A stretch of 64,000 bases of DNA from Brevundimonas bullata (GTDB taxonomy: Bacteria; Pseudomonadota; Alphaproteobacteria; Caulobacterales; Caulobacteraceae), in contig NZ_JACHLM010000008.1 in assembly GCF_014207965.1 (NCBI RefSeq), forward strand, positions 1-64,000. Direction: 5' to 3'. The translations under genes and the position numbers were made by a program. Each line of letters starts with the position of its first letter. The first letter of the stretch is position 1. The notes beneath the pieces are model-generated. The model was given only the letters and a program-made list of their open reading frames with translations, did not search any database and was not told the origin of the DNA. This document shows positions 10,461 to 18,149 of the stretch, one piece after another.

Positions 10461-11726
10461 TCAGATTCCCAGTTCGCGGCGTTGTTCGACGACCCGCCAG
10501 TCGGGGTCCTTGAAGACGCCCTCGAACATCTCCTTCACGCTGGGTTTGGACTTGCCGAGGGTGCCCACGGCCTCCGCCTCCTTGACGGCGGCGCGCACCT
10601 CGGCGTCGAGCTCGGCCTGCAGGGCGGCGTGGCGGTCCTCGTCCCAGAGGCCCAGGCCGATCATGTGGGTCTTGAGCCGCTCCACCGGATCGCCGAGGGG
10701 CCAGGCCTCGGCCTCGTCGGCCGGCCTGTACTTGGTCGGATCATCCGAGGTGGAGTGGCCCGAGGCCCGGTAGGTGTAGAGTTCGATCAGGGTGGCGCCG
10801 AGGTTCATCCGCGCCCGCTCCGCCGCCCATTCCGTAGCCGCCCAGACGGCCAGGAAGTCGTTGCCGTCGACGCGCAGACCCGGCAGGCCGTAGGCCAGGG
10901 CCTTGGCTGCGAAGGTCGTCTCATCAGCCCCGGCGATGCCCGAGAAGCTGGAGATGGCCCACTGGTTGTTGGTGACGCACAGGATCACCGGCGCCCGGTA
11001 GACGCTGGCGAAGGTCAGGGCCTCATGGAAGTCGCCCTCCGCGGTCGTGCCTTCGCCGATATAGGCCAGGGCGATGGATTGCCCGCCCTTGAAGGCCGAG
11101 GCCATGGCCCAGCCGACGGCGTGGCCGAACCGGCTGCCGACATTGCCCGAGAGCGAATAGAAGCCGTAGTCGCGCGCCGAATAGAGGATGGGGAGCTGGC
11201 GCCCCTTGAGGGGGTCCTTCTCGTTGGAGAAGATCTGGTTACACAGGTCGATGAGCGGATAGTTCCGCGCCATCAGCCAGCTCAGCACCCGATAGGTGGG
11301 GAAGCACATGTCGTCGCGGTCGAGGAAGAGGGATTGGGCGGCGCCGATCGCCTCCTCGCCCGTCGACTTCATGTAGAAGCTCGTCTTGCCCTGGCGGTGC
11401 GCCCTGAACAGGCGCTCGTCGAAGGCGCGGGTCAGCAGCATGGCGCGAAGGCCCGCCAGGAGCGTCTCCGTCGGAAGCTTGGGATTCCAGGGGCCCGACG
11501 CCTCCCCGCTGTCATCGAGCACCCGCACGAGGCCGAACGGCAGGTCGCGCATGTCCGCCTCCGCCGAGGTCGTCTCGGGGCGACGGGTGTCGCCCGGCTC
11601 GGGAATGAGCGAGCGGTCAAAGGCGGGCGCATCGCCAGGACGGGCGACCGGCTCGGGAATGTGAAGGCGCAGAGAAGGACGGTTTTGCATGATCTCGACC
11701 GAGGTTGAGCTGGGATAGTGGCCCAT
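10461..11726 (-). CDS. bkdA1: 2-oxoisovalerate dehydrogenase E1, alpha subunit
   Basis: A 421-residue E1 alpha, first gene of the operon. The thiamine diphosphate and magnesium site is GEGTTAEGDFHEALTF with NNQWAIS. The segment KGRQLPILYSARDYGFYSLS is characteristic of the BkdA1 group, as is the N terminus SLRLHIPEPVARPG, similar to Pseudomonas BkdA1. An alternative start at the ATG at 11690 (MQNRPSLRLHIPEP) fits that family better and is the more likely one. Neither start has a strong ribosome binding site. A perfect palindrome lies about 57 bases upstream and a divergent bkdR-like gene follows, the usual arrangement for Lrp-type control of bkd operons. Confidence 0.93.
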   Translation of the reverse strand: MGHYPSSTSVEIMQNRPSLRLHIPEPVARPGDAPAFDRSLIPEPGDTRRPETTSAEADMRDLPFGLVRVLDDSGEASGPWNPKLPTETLLAGLRAMLLTRAFDERLFRAHRQGKTSFYMKSTGEEAIGAAQSLFLDRDDMCFPTYRVLSWLMARNYPLIDLCNQIFSNEKDPLKGRQLPILYSARDYGFYSLSGNVGSRFGHAVGWAMASAFKGGQSIALAYIGEGTTAEGDFHEALTFASVYRAPVILCVTNNQWAISSFSGIAGADETTFAAKALAYGLPGLRVDGNDFLAVWAATEWAAERARMNLGATLIELYTYRASGHSTSDDPTKYRPADEAEAWPLGDPVERLKTHMIGLGLWDEDRHAALQAELDAEVRAAVKEAEAVGTLGKSKPSVKEMFEGVFKDPDWRVVEQRRELGI

Positions 11727-11782
11727 CCCGCCGGGCGCCCCGTTCTCGAAATCGCGCCAAAAAGTTCTAAGATCGAAATGAA

Positions 11783-11803
11783 AATCTATTACTGAAATAG
11801 ATT
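11783..11803. promoter_or_regulatory. Perfect 8-bp inverted repeat in the bkd/bkdR divergent promoter
   Basis: AATCTATT (11783-11790) and AATAGATT (11796-11803) are perfect arms around ACTGA. The site sits between bkdA1 and the Lrp-family gene in an AT-rich patch, so it is a likely binding site for that regulator. Its sequence differs from the TTC-N8-GAA motif seen elsewhere. Confidence 0.6.
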
Positions 11804-11845
11804 ATGGATTAGGAATCCTCGCCAGCTGTTTTCGAGAGCGCGCCC

Positions 11846-12316
11846 ATGACGGCCTTTGAACCGGACGAAATCGACCGACGCATCCTTGATGTGGTCCAGC
11901 GGGTCTTCCCCCTGACGACGTCAGAACTGGCGGACCGCGTCGGGCTCTCGCAGTCCCCGTGCTGGCGCCGCCTCAATCGTTTGAAGGCCGAGGGCTATGT
12001 CGTGGACGCCAGGCCGCGCCTGGTCGCCGAAAAGCTCGGCCTCCACACCACGATCTTCGCCAACGTCAAGCTGTCGGCCCACGGCCGGACCAACCTCACG
12101 GAGTTCATCGACGCCGTCTCCCGGCTGCCGGAGGTCATCGAGATCCACCCCACCATGGGACCGTTCGACTTCCTGCTCAGGATCATCACCGGCACCGTGG
12201 AGGACTATCGCGAGCTCGCCTTCGGCCGCCTGCTCACCCTGCCCACCGTGCAGGAGATCAACTCGACCATGTCCCTGGGCGCCGCCAAGATGACGACCGC
12301 CCTGCCCCTGCGTTGA
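11846..12316 (+). CDS. bkdR: Lrp/AsnC family regulator, probable BkdR
   Basis: A 156-residue protein with an N-terminal AsnC-type helix-turn-helix (about 8-60; TTSELADRVGLSQSPCWRRL) and a C-terminal RAM/Lrp ligand-binding domain (about 70-145). It is transcribed away from bkdA1, and Lrp-type regulators in this place are known to activate bkd operons in response to branched-chain amino acids. The name rests on context. It ends 57 bases short of the convergent MFS gene. Confidence 0.85.
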   Translation: MTAFEPDEIDRRILDVVQRVFPLTTSELADRVGLSQSPCWRRLNRLKAEGYVVDARPRLVAEKLGLHTTIFANVKLSAHGRTNLTEFIDAVSRLPEVIEIHPTMGPFDFLLRIITGTVEDYRELAFGRLLTLPTVQEINSTMSLGAAKMTTALPLR

Positions 12317-12373
12317 CGCTCGCCTGAAGCCTCGGCCCGACCTCGGCGTCGGCTCCCTCCCGCTCGACCAGGA

Positions 12374-14032
12374 TCAGGGCGTCGTCCCGGCAGACTCAGG
12401 ACCGACGTCGAGATCCGGGGTTTCGTCCCGCCACCGCACCGAGCCCGCCGGTCTCTCCAGCAGCCGCCGGACCTGGACCGGCGCCGCGGGATCCAGAAGC
12501 GCCCGGCTTTCGTCCAGCCCCTCCCGTCCCGAGCCCTCTCCGCGATGGACCAGATGCTGGTAGTCGTTCCAGGTGGGGGCGTGGAACCGCTCGGTCCAGC
12601 GCGTGACGTCTGTGATGTCCCGGGCGATGGACCATCCGTAGCCGCCGGTGCGCAAGCGGTAGCGGCGCACCTTCTGCATCACGGCGTAGAAGGCGCGCGC
12701 ATTGCGCGCCGGCACCACATAGTCGATCTCGATGACGATGGGACCGCTGCGCGCAGTGATGTCGAGGCCGACAGCAGGTCCGGCCCGATCGAGCCGTCGA
12801 TCTTCGAGCGGCAGGGACATGTCCGGCAGCCGCAGCCAAAACCCGACGAAGGCCGAGGCCGTCATCAGCAGCCCCGCGACCAGAAGCGTGTCGCCCACGC
12901 CGATCTGGTCGGCGCAGCGGCCCCAGCCCCAGGCGCCGAGGGCTACGCCGCCGGCGATCGTCGCCTGGAAGATGGCCAGGGCCCGCCCGGCGACCCAACG
13001 CGGCGCAGAGACCTGGATGGAGATGCTGTAGAGCGTCAGCACGCTGGTCCAGGCCACGCCCGCGGCCAGAAGCGCCAGCAGGGTCGCAGCCTCATGGCGG
13101 CTGACGGCGGCGACGATGATCGCCGCCCCCATGACGACGGCTGAAAGGCGGCTGGAGGTTTCCGTCTTAAAGCGGCGGCGGATCGACGGCAGCATGACGG
13201 CGCCGATCACCGCCCCTAGTCCGAAGGCGCCCAGAAGCAGACCGTAGACCGGCGCGTCGCCCTGCAGAAGCTCGCGCGCGATCAGCGGCATCAGGGCGGG
13301 AACGACGCCGCCGATCAGGCCGAACAAAAGGGTTCGGACAATGAAGGCCCGGTGGGACGGGGCGTAGCGGATGAAGCGCACGCCCGACACGAGGGCGCGC
13401 CAGAAGGTTTCGGGCGCCAGTCGCGCCGGTTCCTGCTTACGCTTCCACAGCACCAAAACCACCAGCAAGGGCAGATAGAAGGCGGCATTGACCACGAAGG
13501 CGCCGATCGCCCCCACCGCGGCGACGAGGACGCCGCCGATGGCCGGCCCGAAGCTTCGGGCGACATTATAGCTGATCCCGTTGAGCGCGATGGCCGACGG
13601 CAGGGCCTCCCCCGGCACCTGTTCGGAGACCGAGGCCTGCCAGGCGGGACCGAAGACGGCCATCCCGCTGCCCACGACGAAACAGAAGGCCAGCAGGATC
13701 GGCGGCGTCAGGAGCCCCAGAAGCGTGACCACGCACAGGCCGACCGCCCCGGCGAGCGCGAAGGTCAGCGCCCCTATGCAGACCAGGCGCCGGTCGAACA
13801 TGTCTGAAATCGCACCGGCCGGCAGGGCGAAGAGCATGATGGGAAGCATCAGGGCGGTCTGGACCAGGGCCACCATCATGGCGTCGTCGGTCAGGCGGCT
13901 CATGCTCCAGGCGGCCCCCACTCCCTGGATCAGGATGCCGAAGTTCGACAGCAGGCTCGCCGACCAGATGCGTCGGAACACAGGGACGCGCAGGGGCGCG
14001 AGCAGGCCCTCTTCGCGGGCGGCGGAGGTCAC
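12374..14032 (-). CDS. MFS transporter of the EntS/MFS_3 type with C-terminal cytoplasmic domain
   Basis: The first roughly 415 residues form a 12-helix MFS transporter of the enterobactin-exporter-like MFS_3 group (opening GLLAPLRVPVFRRIWSASLL; loop DMFDRRLVCIG after helix 2). About 130 residues follow the last helix, beginning near IVIEIDYVVPARNARAFYAV, and look like a dimeric alpha-beta barrel (ABM-like) domain. This two-part layout is known for part of the family, so it is not a unique fusion. Such proteins are thought to export small molecules. The start overlaps the GntR-type gene stop by four bases, so the regulator and exporter are one unit. Confidence 0.82.
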   Translation of the reverse strand: MTSAAREEGLLAPLRVPVFRRIWSASLLSNFGILIQGVGAAWSMSRLTDDAMMVALVQTALMLPIMLFALPAGAISDMFDRRLVCIGALTFALAGAVGLCVVTLLGLLTPPILLAFCFVVGSGMAVFGPAWQASVSEQVPGEALPSAIALNGISYNVARSFGPAIGGVLVAAVGAIGAFVVNAAFYLPLLVVLVLWKRKQEPARLAPETFWRALVSGVRFIRYAPSHRAFIVRTLLFGLIGGVVPALMPLIARELLQGDAPVYGLLLGAFGLGAVIGAVMLPSIRRRFKTETSSRLSAVVMGAAIIVAAVSRHEAATLLALLAAGVAWTSVLTLYSISIQVSAPRWVAGRALAIFQATIAGGVALGAWGWGRCADQIGVGDTLLVAGLLMTASAFVGFWLRLPDMSLPLEDRRLDRAGPAVGLDITARSGPIVIEIDYVVPARNARAFYAVMQKVRRYRLRTGGYGWSIARDITDVTRWTERFHAPTWNDYQHLVHRGEGSGREGLDESRALLDPAAPVQVRRLLERPAGSVRWRDETPDLDVGPESAGTTP

Positions 14033-15411
14033 GGTCGCCTCCGCGAGACGCGCTGCTCGTGGGACAGGAAGAGACGCCGCGCGCGCGCCGCATCCCCGGC
14101 GACGAGCGCTCCGGCGATCAACGGGCCAAGGCCGTGACGGTCGTGGTCGGCGACCGGCGCGATCGCATCGACGACAGCGCTGAAGATCTCGATGGCGGCG
14201 TCGCCCGAAAGCGCGCCGAACCGGGCGAGCGACAGGCCGGGCCCATCCCCTTCCAGCGCCAGGGCGCGACGCTCCGTCGGCATTTCGGCGATGGCGCTGA
14301 GCGCCTTGAGGCCCAGATGGCGCCGCAGGGAGGCTGCATCCTGGGGATCGATCTCCGTCCGGCCCAGATAGTCGAGAGCGCGTCCCATCGCTGCGGCGGG
14401 CTCGGGGACGGCCACGACCAGGCCGCCGGCGCGACCGCGCTCCATGCGGACAACGGAATGCTGCTCCAACATGCGGACGGCCTGGCGCAGGGTGCTCACC
14501 GTGACGCCGTATCGCGCCACAAGATCCCCGGCGCCGCCGATCCGGGCTCCGGCCGACCAGCCCAGAAGCCGCACATCGCGCAGCAGCTCCCGCGCCAGGC
14601 GGTCGGCCGGATGGCCGCTCCCGTCGGGCAGTTCGCCCTCGATCACGGGCACCTGCCGTTGGTCGCGGTCGATGGCGCTCCAGGCCGCCTGGCTGTCACG
14701 AACCAGGGCCAGCTGGCGCTCCCGGAGTTCGAACAGGGCTCCGACGTCGCCGGCGATCTGCGCCTCGATCATCTCGAGAAGGGAGCCCCACCAGGCGCCG
14801 CGGTAGGCCAGGCCGCCCGCCAGGACGCTATAGGGCGCCATGTCCTGCCCGTACTCGGCGATTGTCTGGTAGGCGAGGCCGGCCAGAGGGTCCTTCACGA
14901 GGCCGCGAATAGCGCTCAGCAGCTGGCGGATCTCGCCCATGGGCGGCAGGCTGGTTTCGGAGTCGCGCTTCAGCCGCCGGGCGAGCTGGCGCACCTGATC
15001 GCATTCGTCAGGGTCGAGGCGGGGCGTCGAGGTCAGAAAGACATGGGTGTCGACGGCCTTCAGAAGCCGGTCGGCGGCATAGGGCCCCTGCATCCGACTT
15101 TCCAGCAGGATGGCGAGGGCCCGCCCGGCGGGCTCCGGATCCGGCGGGGCGACGATGAGCCCTCCGCCGATTCCCCGCTTCATGAAGGCCACGCCGCGCG
15201 CCTCGAGGATGCGGGCGGCCTGACGCAGCACCGAACGCCCGACCTCGTGGCGGGCGCGCAGGTCCTGCTCGGACGCCACCAGGGCGCCGGCCCTCAATCC
15301 GGCGCCCCGGATCATGTCCGCAAGAGTGTCTGCAAGCTGAACTGCGGCGGGATCGGTGGCCATTCCTGCTCTACTTCCGTCCGCCGTTCCGGCGTCTCGG
15401 TCGGCGGACAT
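14029..15411 (-). CDS. Double GntR/FadR-type regulator (two regulator halves in one chain)
   Basis: At 460 residues this is about twice the usual length of a FadR-type GntR regulator. It contains two winged helix-turn-helix units. The first is at about 26-90 (ARHEVGRSVLRQAARILEAR, then GIGGGLIV). The second is at about 270-336 (ARYGVTVSTLRQAVRMLEQH, then GRAGGLVV). Each is followed by a helical FCD-like segment. The repeated order suggests a covalent pseudo-dimer that arose by tandem duplication and fusion. A second start at codon 17 is possible. It is co-transcribed with the MFS exporter. Its ligand is unknown. Confidence 0.8.
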   Translation of the reverse strand: MSADRDAGTADGSRAGMATDPAAVQLADTLADMIRGAGLRAGALVASEQDLRARHEVGRSVLRQAARILEARGVAFMKRGIGGGLIVAPPDPEPAGRALAILLESRMQGPYAADRLLKAVDTHVFLTSTPRLDPDECDQVRQLARRLKRDSETSLPPMGEIRQLLSAIRGLVKDPLAGLAYQTIAEYGQDMAPYSVLAGGLAYRGAWWGSLLEMIEAQIAGDVGALFELRERQLALVRDSQAAWSAIDRDQRQVPVIEGELPDGSGHPADRLARELLRDVRLLGWSAGARIGGAGDLVARYGVTVSTLRQAVRMLEQHSVVRMERGRAGGLVVAVPEPAAAMGRALDYLGRTEIDPQDAASLRRHLGLKALSAIAEMPTERRALALEGDGPGLSLARFGALSGDAAIEIFSAVVDAIAPVADHDRHGLGPLIAGALVAGDAARARRLFLSHEQRVSRRRP

Positions 15412-15546
15412 GTGGGAGACGACGCCGTCCCTTCGGAGCCCCCGGGGGATCGAAGCGACGCAAGCGCCGCCGATCGATATCCGATCCCTGGGCCAGCGGG
15501 AAGGGAATGTCGTTCGGCGGCGCTCGGCCGGGCGGCCGACCGGCGG

Positions 15547-17865
15547 TCAGGAGCCGAAGGCGTACCTCAGCTCCACCCCGAAGAAGCGGGGCTGCCCGTA
15601 CAGATAGGTGGCGACGCCGAACTCGCTTGTGAGCTGATTATTGGTGCCCGTGACGTAGGTCTCGTCGGTGGCGTTGCGGACATAGGCGGCCGCGCTGACG
15701 CCCGTCCCCCTGATGTTGCGCCAGTCCGCCCGCAGATCGATGCGGGTATAGCCCTCCAGATTGGTGCCCTGGCTGGACAGCGCGACCAGAGGATTGCCGT
15801 TGGGCACATTGGCGGGATCGGTGGCGATGCCGCTCTGGTGGTAGATGCTGGCCAGGGCCGAAAGCTCGCCCATGCCCCGCGGCAGCGGGATCTCGATCCG
15901 CGGCGTGAAGTTCACCTGGTGCTCCGGGGTATTGGGGAATTTGCTGTTCGACAGGTCGCCGAGCAGGGCGTCCGTGTAGCTGTCGTACTTGGCGTCCAGA
16001 TAGGTGTACTGGAGCGAGGCGCTGAACCAGTCGGACGGCGCGACGGTGAGGTCAAGGTCCAGCCCGGCGATGGAGCCGGCGGCGGCGTTGCGGGTCACCG
16101 TCGAGGCCGGCACCGTGGCCAGGTTCACGAACCTCTGGATATTGGTGTAGTCGTCGTAGAAGACGTCGACGGCGTAGCGCACCTGCCAGCCGCCCAGGGC
16201 GGAAAGCCCCTTCACGCCGACCTCGTAGTCGGTCACCTCCTCGGGCTGGAAGAACCGGTCGGCGGGATTGATCGCGGTGCCGTTGAACCCCCCGCTCTTG
16301 AAGCCCTTGCGAACGGTCGCATAGACATTGAGGTCGCGGCTGAACTGATAGTTGGCGGCCAGGTTCCAGGTCGTGGCGTCGAAGGAGACGTACATCCTGG
16401 CGCCCGCGCCCGCGTCCAGCTCGGTCGGATAGGGCTGAAGCGGCGAGAAGAGGACAAAGGTCTGGGACGGCCCGCTGGACCTCTCGTCCGTCGTCTTGCG
16501 CAGCCCGCCGGTGAGGGTCAGCCTGTCGGTGACGGCCCAGTCGATCTGGCCGTAGATGGCTTCGCTGCCCGACGAGGACTGGGCGATATTGACGGCCTGG
16601 ATGACGCCGCCGTCCGGCAACAGCCCTGGAATGCGAACGAACTGGCGCGTGTCGAAGCCGTAGTTGAGAGGCGTTTCTGCATCCTCGGTGAAATAGCCGA
16701 CCACCCCGTCGATGTTCCAGACGTTGAACTGGGCCTGGAATTCCTCGCTGGTGTACTTGGACTTGCTGCCGAGGGGATTGGTCACGTGCAGGACCGTCAC
16801 CGGGCTGCCGTCGAGGTCGTAGGACTGACCTGCGGTGGAGCGTCGCTGGCTGTAGATGTTCTTGAACGTCAGATGATCATTGAGCACCCAGGTGGTGGTG
16901 TTGATCCATCCCTGACTGTCCAGTTTCATGTAGTCGGGCTCGTAGTTGGTGGCGATCGCACGAGGGCCGCGCGCCTTCTGGGCCGCAAGCGCGGCCTGGA
17001 GCTGGCCGTAGATGGGCTGGTTCGAATAGGAGGGCGCGATGACCGCCAGAGAGAGGCCGGACCCGGCCTCGTCCACATTGACGTCCTGATACAGGAAGGT
17101 GTTCTCGAAACCCTCGAACGGACGCGCCGTCAGGCTGATCCTCCAGGCCTCACGATGCTCGTCGTCCAGCTTGTCGCCGGTCGTGACATTGTCGGTATAG
17201 CCCTCGCGGCGCAGCACCTGGCCGGCTACGCGGAACATCAGCTTGTCGCCCAGGATCGGGCCGCCGAGACCGAACTCGAGGTCGCGACGCTCATAGTCTC
17301 CGAAACGGCCCAGGACATAGCCGTTGAACGCCTCGCTGGGCGCGCGAGGCGCGAAGAGGACGGCGCCGCCGGTGGTGTTGCGTCCGAACAGGGTCCCTTG
17401 CGGCCCCTTCAAGACCTGGATGCCCTGAAGATCGAAAATTGCGTCGCCGAAGGACGGCACCTCCGCGAAATAGGGAACGACGCCCGGTGAATTCTGGCCG
17501 AACGCCTGGCCCTGTCCCCGGATCGAATAGGTGATGTTGTTGCGGTTGGCGGTGGTGTTCTGAACGCTGAGACCGGGCGCGACCTGGCCGAGGTCGTTGG
17601 CGTCGCGAACCCCCTTCTCCTCCAGGACCTCCTGGCTCAGGGCGGTCACGGCGAGGGGCACCTCCTGCAGCCGCTCCTCACGACGACGCGCCGTGACGAC
17701 GACATCGTCGATGGCGGAAACCTGATTAGGGTCACTAGTTAAAGGCGTCGGCGACTGCGCGAATCCGAACGTAGGCGCGGTCATACAGGTCGCGAACAGC
17801 AGGCCGGACAGGCCGATCCTGCGAATTGGGCGCGCGGAATTAGCGCCAGAAGCGTGGTGCGTCAT
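15547..17865 (-). CDS. TonB-dependent outer membrane receptor
   Basis: I place the start at the ATG at 17865, preceded by GGAGGGA; the open frame runs on to 17973 without support. The 772-residue product has a Sec signal peptide ending near FGFAQ, a TonB box (DDVVVTARRREE), a plug domain with VLKGPQGTLFGRNTTGGAV and a C-terminal 22-strand barrel ending in a terminal aromatic strand (FFGVELRYAFGS). It should import a substrate across the outer membrane using TonB/ExbBD energy. It faces the hydrolase pair at 18150 and 20332, which suggests uptake of the esters or products of these enzymes. No STN signalling domain is present. Confidence 0.93.
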   Translation of the reverse strand: MTHHASGANSARPIRRIGLSGLLFATCMTAPTFGFAQSPTPLTSDPNQVSAIDDVVVTARRREERLQEVPLAVTALSQEVLEEKGVRDANDLGQVAPGLSVQNTTANRNNITYSIRGQGQAFGQNSPGVVPYFAEVPSFGDAIFDLQGIQVLKGPQGTLFGRNTTGGAVLFAPRAPSEAFNGYVLGRFGDYERRDLEFGLGGPILGDKLMFRVAGQVLRREGYTDNVTTGDKLDDEHREAWRISLTARPFEGFENTFLYQDVNVDEAGSGLSLAVIAPSYSNQPIYGQLQAALAAQKARGPRAIATNYEPDYMKLDSQGWINTTTWVLNDHLTFKNIYSQRRSTAGQSYDLDGSPVTVLHVTNPLGSKSKYTSEEFQAQFNVWNIDGVVGYFTEDAETPLNYGFDTRQFVRIPGLLPDGGVIQAVNIAQSSSGSEAIYGQIDWAVTDRLTLTGGLRKTTDERSSGPSQTFVLFSPLQPYPTELDAGAGARMYVSFDATTWNLAANYQFSRDLNVYATVRKGFKSGGFNGTAINPADRFFQPEEVTDYEVGVKGLSALGGWQVRYAVDVFYDDYTNIQRFVNLATVPASTVTRNAAAGSIAGLDLDLTVAPSDWFSASLQYTYLDAKYDSYTDALLGDLSNSKFPNTPEHQVNFTPRIEIPLPRGMGELSALASIYHQSGIATDPANVPNGNPLVALSSQGTNLEGYTRIDLRADWRNIRGTGVSAAAYVRNATDETYVTGTNNQLTSEFGVATYLYGQPRFFGVELRYAFGS

Positions 17866-18045
17866 CGTTCCCTCCGATGCCGGCCGCGCCCATTTTTGGG
17901 CGCTGGTGAGAGGATCCCCCTGCCGTGCATTGAACAAATCAGTCTCACATGTGCAGAATATCGGCAAGAACATTCGTCTGAAGTCAGAATGCTCGTTTCA
18001 CCGCGAAAGCCACTTGTTCCGGCTTGAGGTCACGCATTGACGTGA

Positions 18046-18061
18046 ATTCGGATGAGAGAAT
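18046..18061. promoter_or_regulatory. Shared 16-bp operator motif (TonB receptor / hydrolase divergent promoter)
   Basis: ATTCGGATGAGAGAAT fits A-TTC-N8-GAA-T. It lies between the receptor (start 17865) and the hydrolase (start 18150). It shares ATTCG...GAGAAT with the sites at 24161 and 25307. The 284-base gap holds nothing else that I can identify. Confidence 0.5.
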
Positions 18062-18149
18062 GATTGACTGATTTCAGAACACGCGGATAGATAAGGCGAC
18101 CGGCCGGAGAGCCAGGACCAAAACCAGTCACACATTAGGATGAGCGCCC

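Noticed and set aside
9258..11708. Open frame of more than 800 codons on the plus strand
   Set aside because: Antisense to bkdA1, bkdA2 and the start of the E2 gene, which are certain. No recognisable motif.
11764..11779. GTTCTAAGATCGAAAT near bkdA1 considered as a shared-motif copy
   Set aside because: The second half-site has a mismatch in the core and the adjacent perfect palindrome explains the region better.
14059..17490. Open frame of more than 1100 codons on the plus strand
   Set aside because: It runs antisense to the GntR-type regulator and TonB receptor, both of which have clear motifs. In GC-rich DNA long antisense frames arise from codon bias. Its translation shows no domain and is full of Arg, Gly and Asp.
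17866..17973. N-terminal extension of the first TonB receptor
   Set aside because: The extension precedes a good ribosome binding site and signal peptide start at 17865 and would bury the signal peptide.
17972..17990. ATTC...GAAT pair considered as another operator copy
   Set aside because: The spacing is three bases longer than in the 16-bp motif and its position lies downstream of the likely promoter, so I did not count it.
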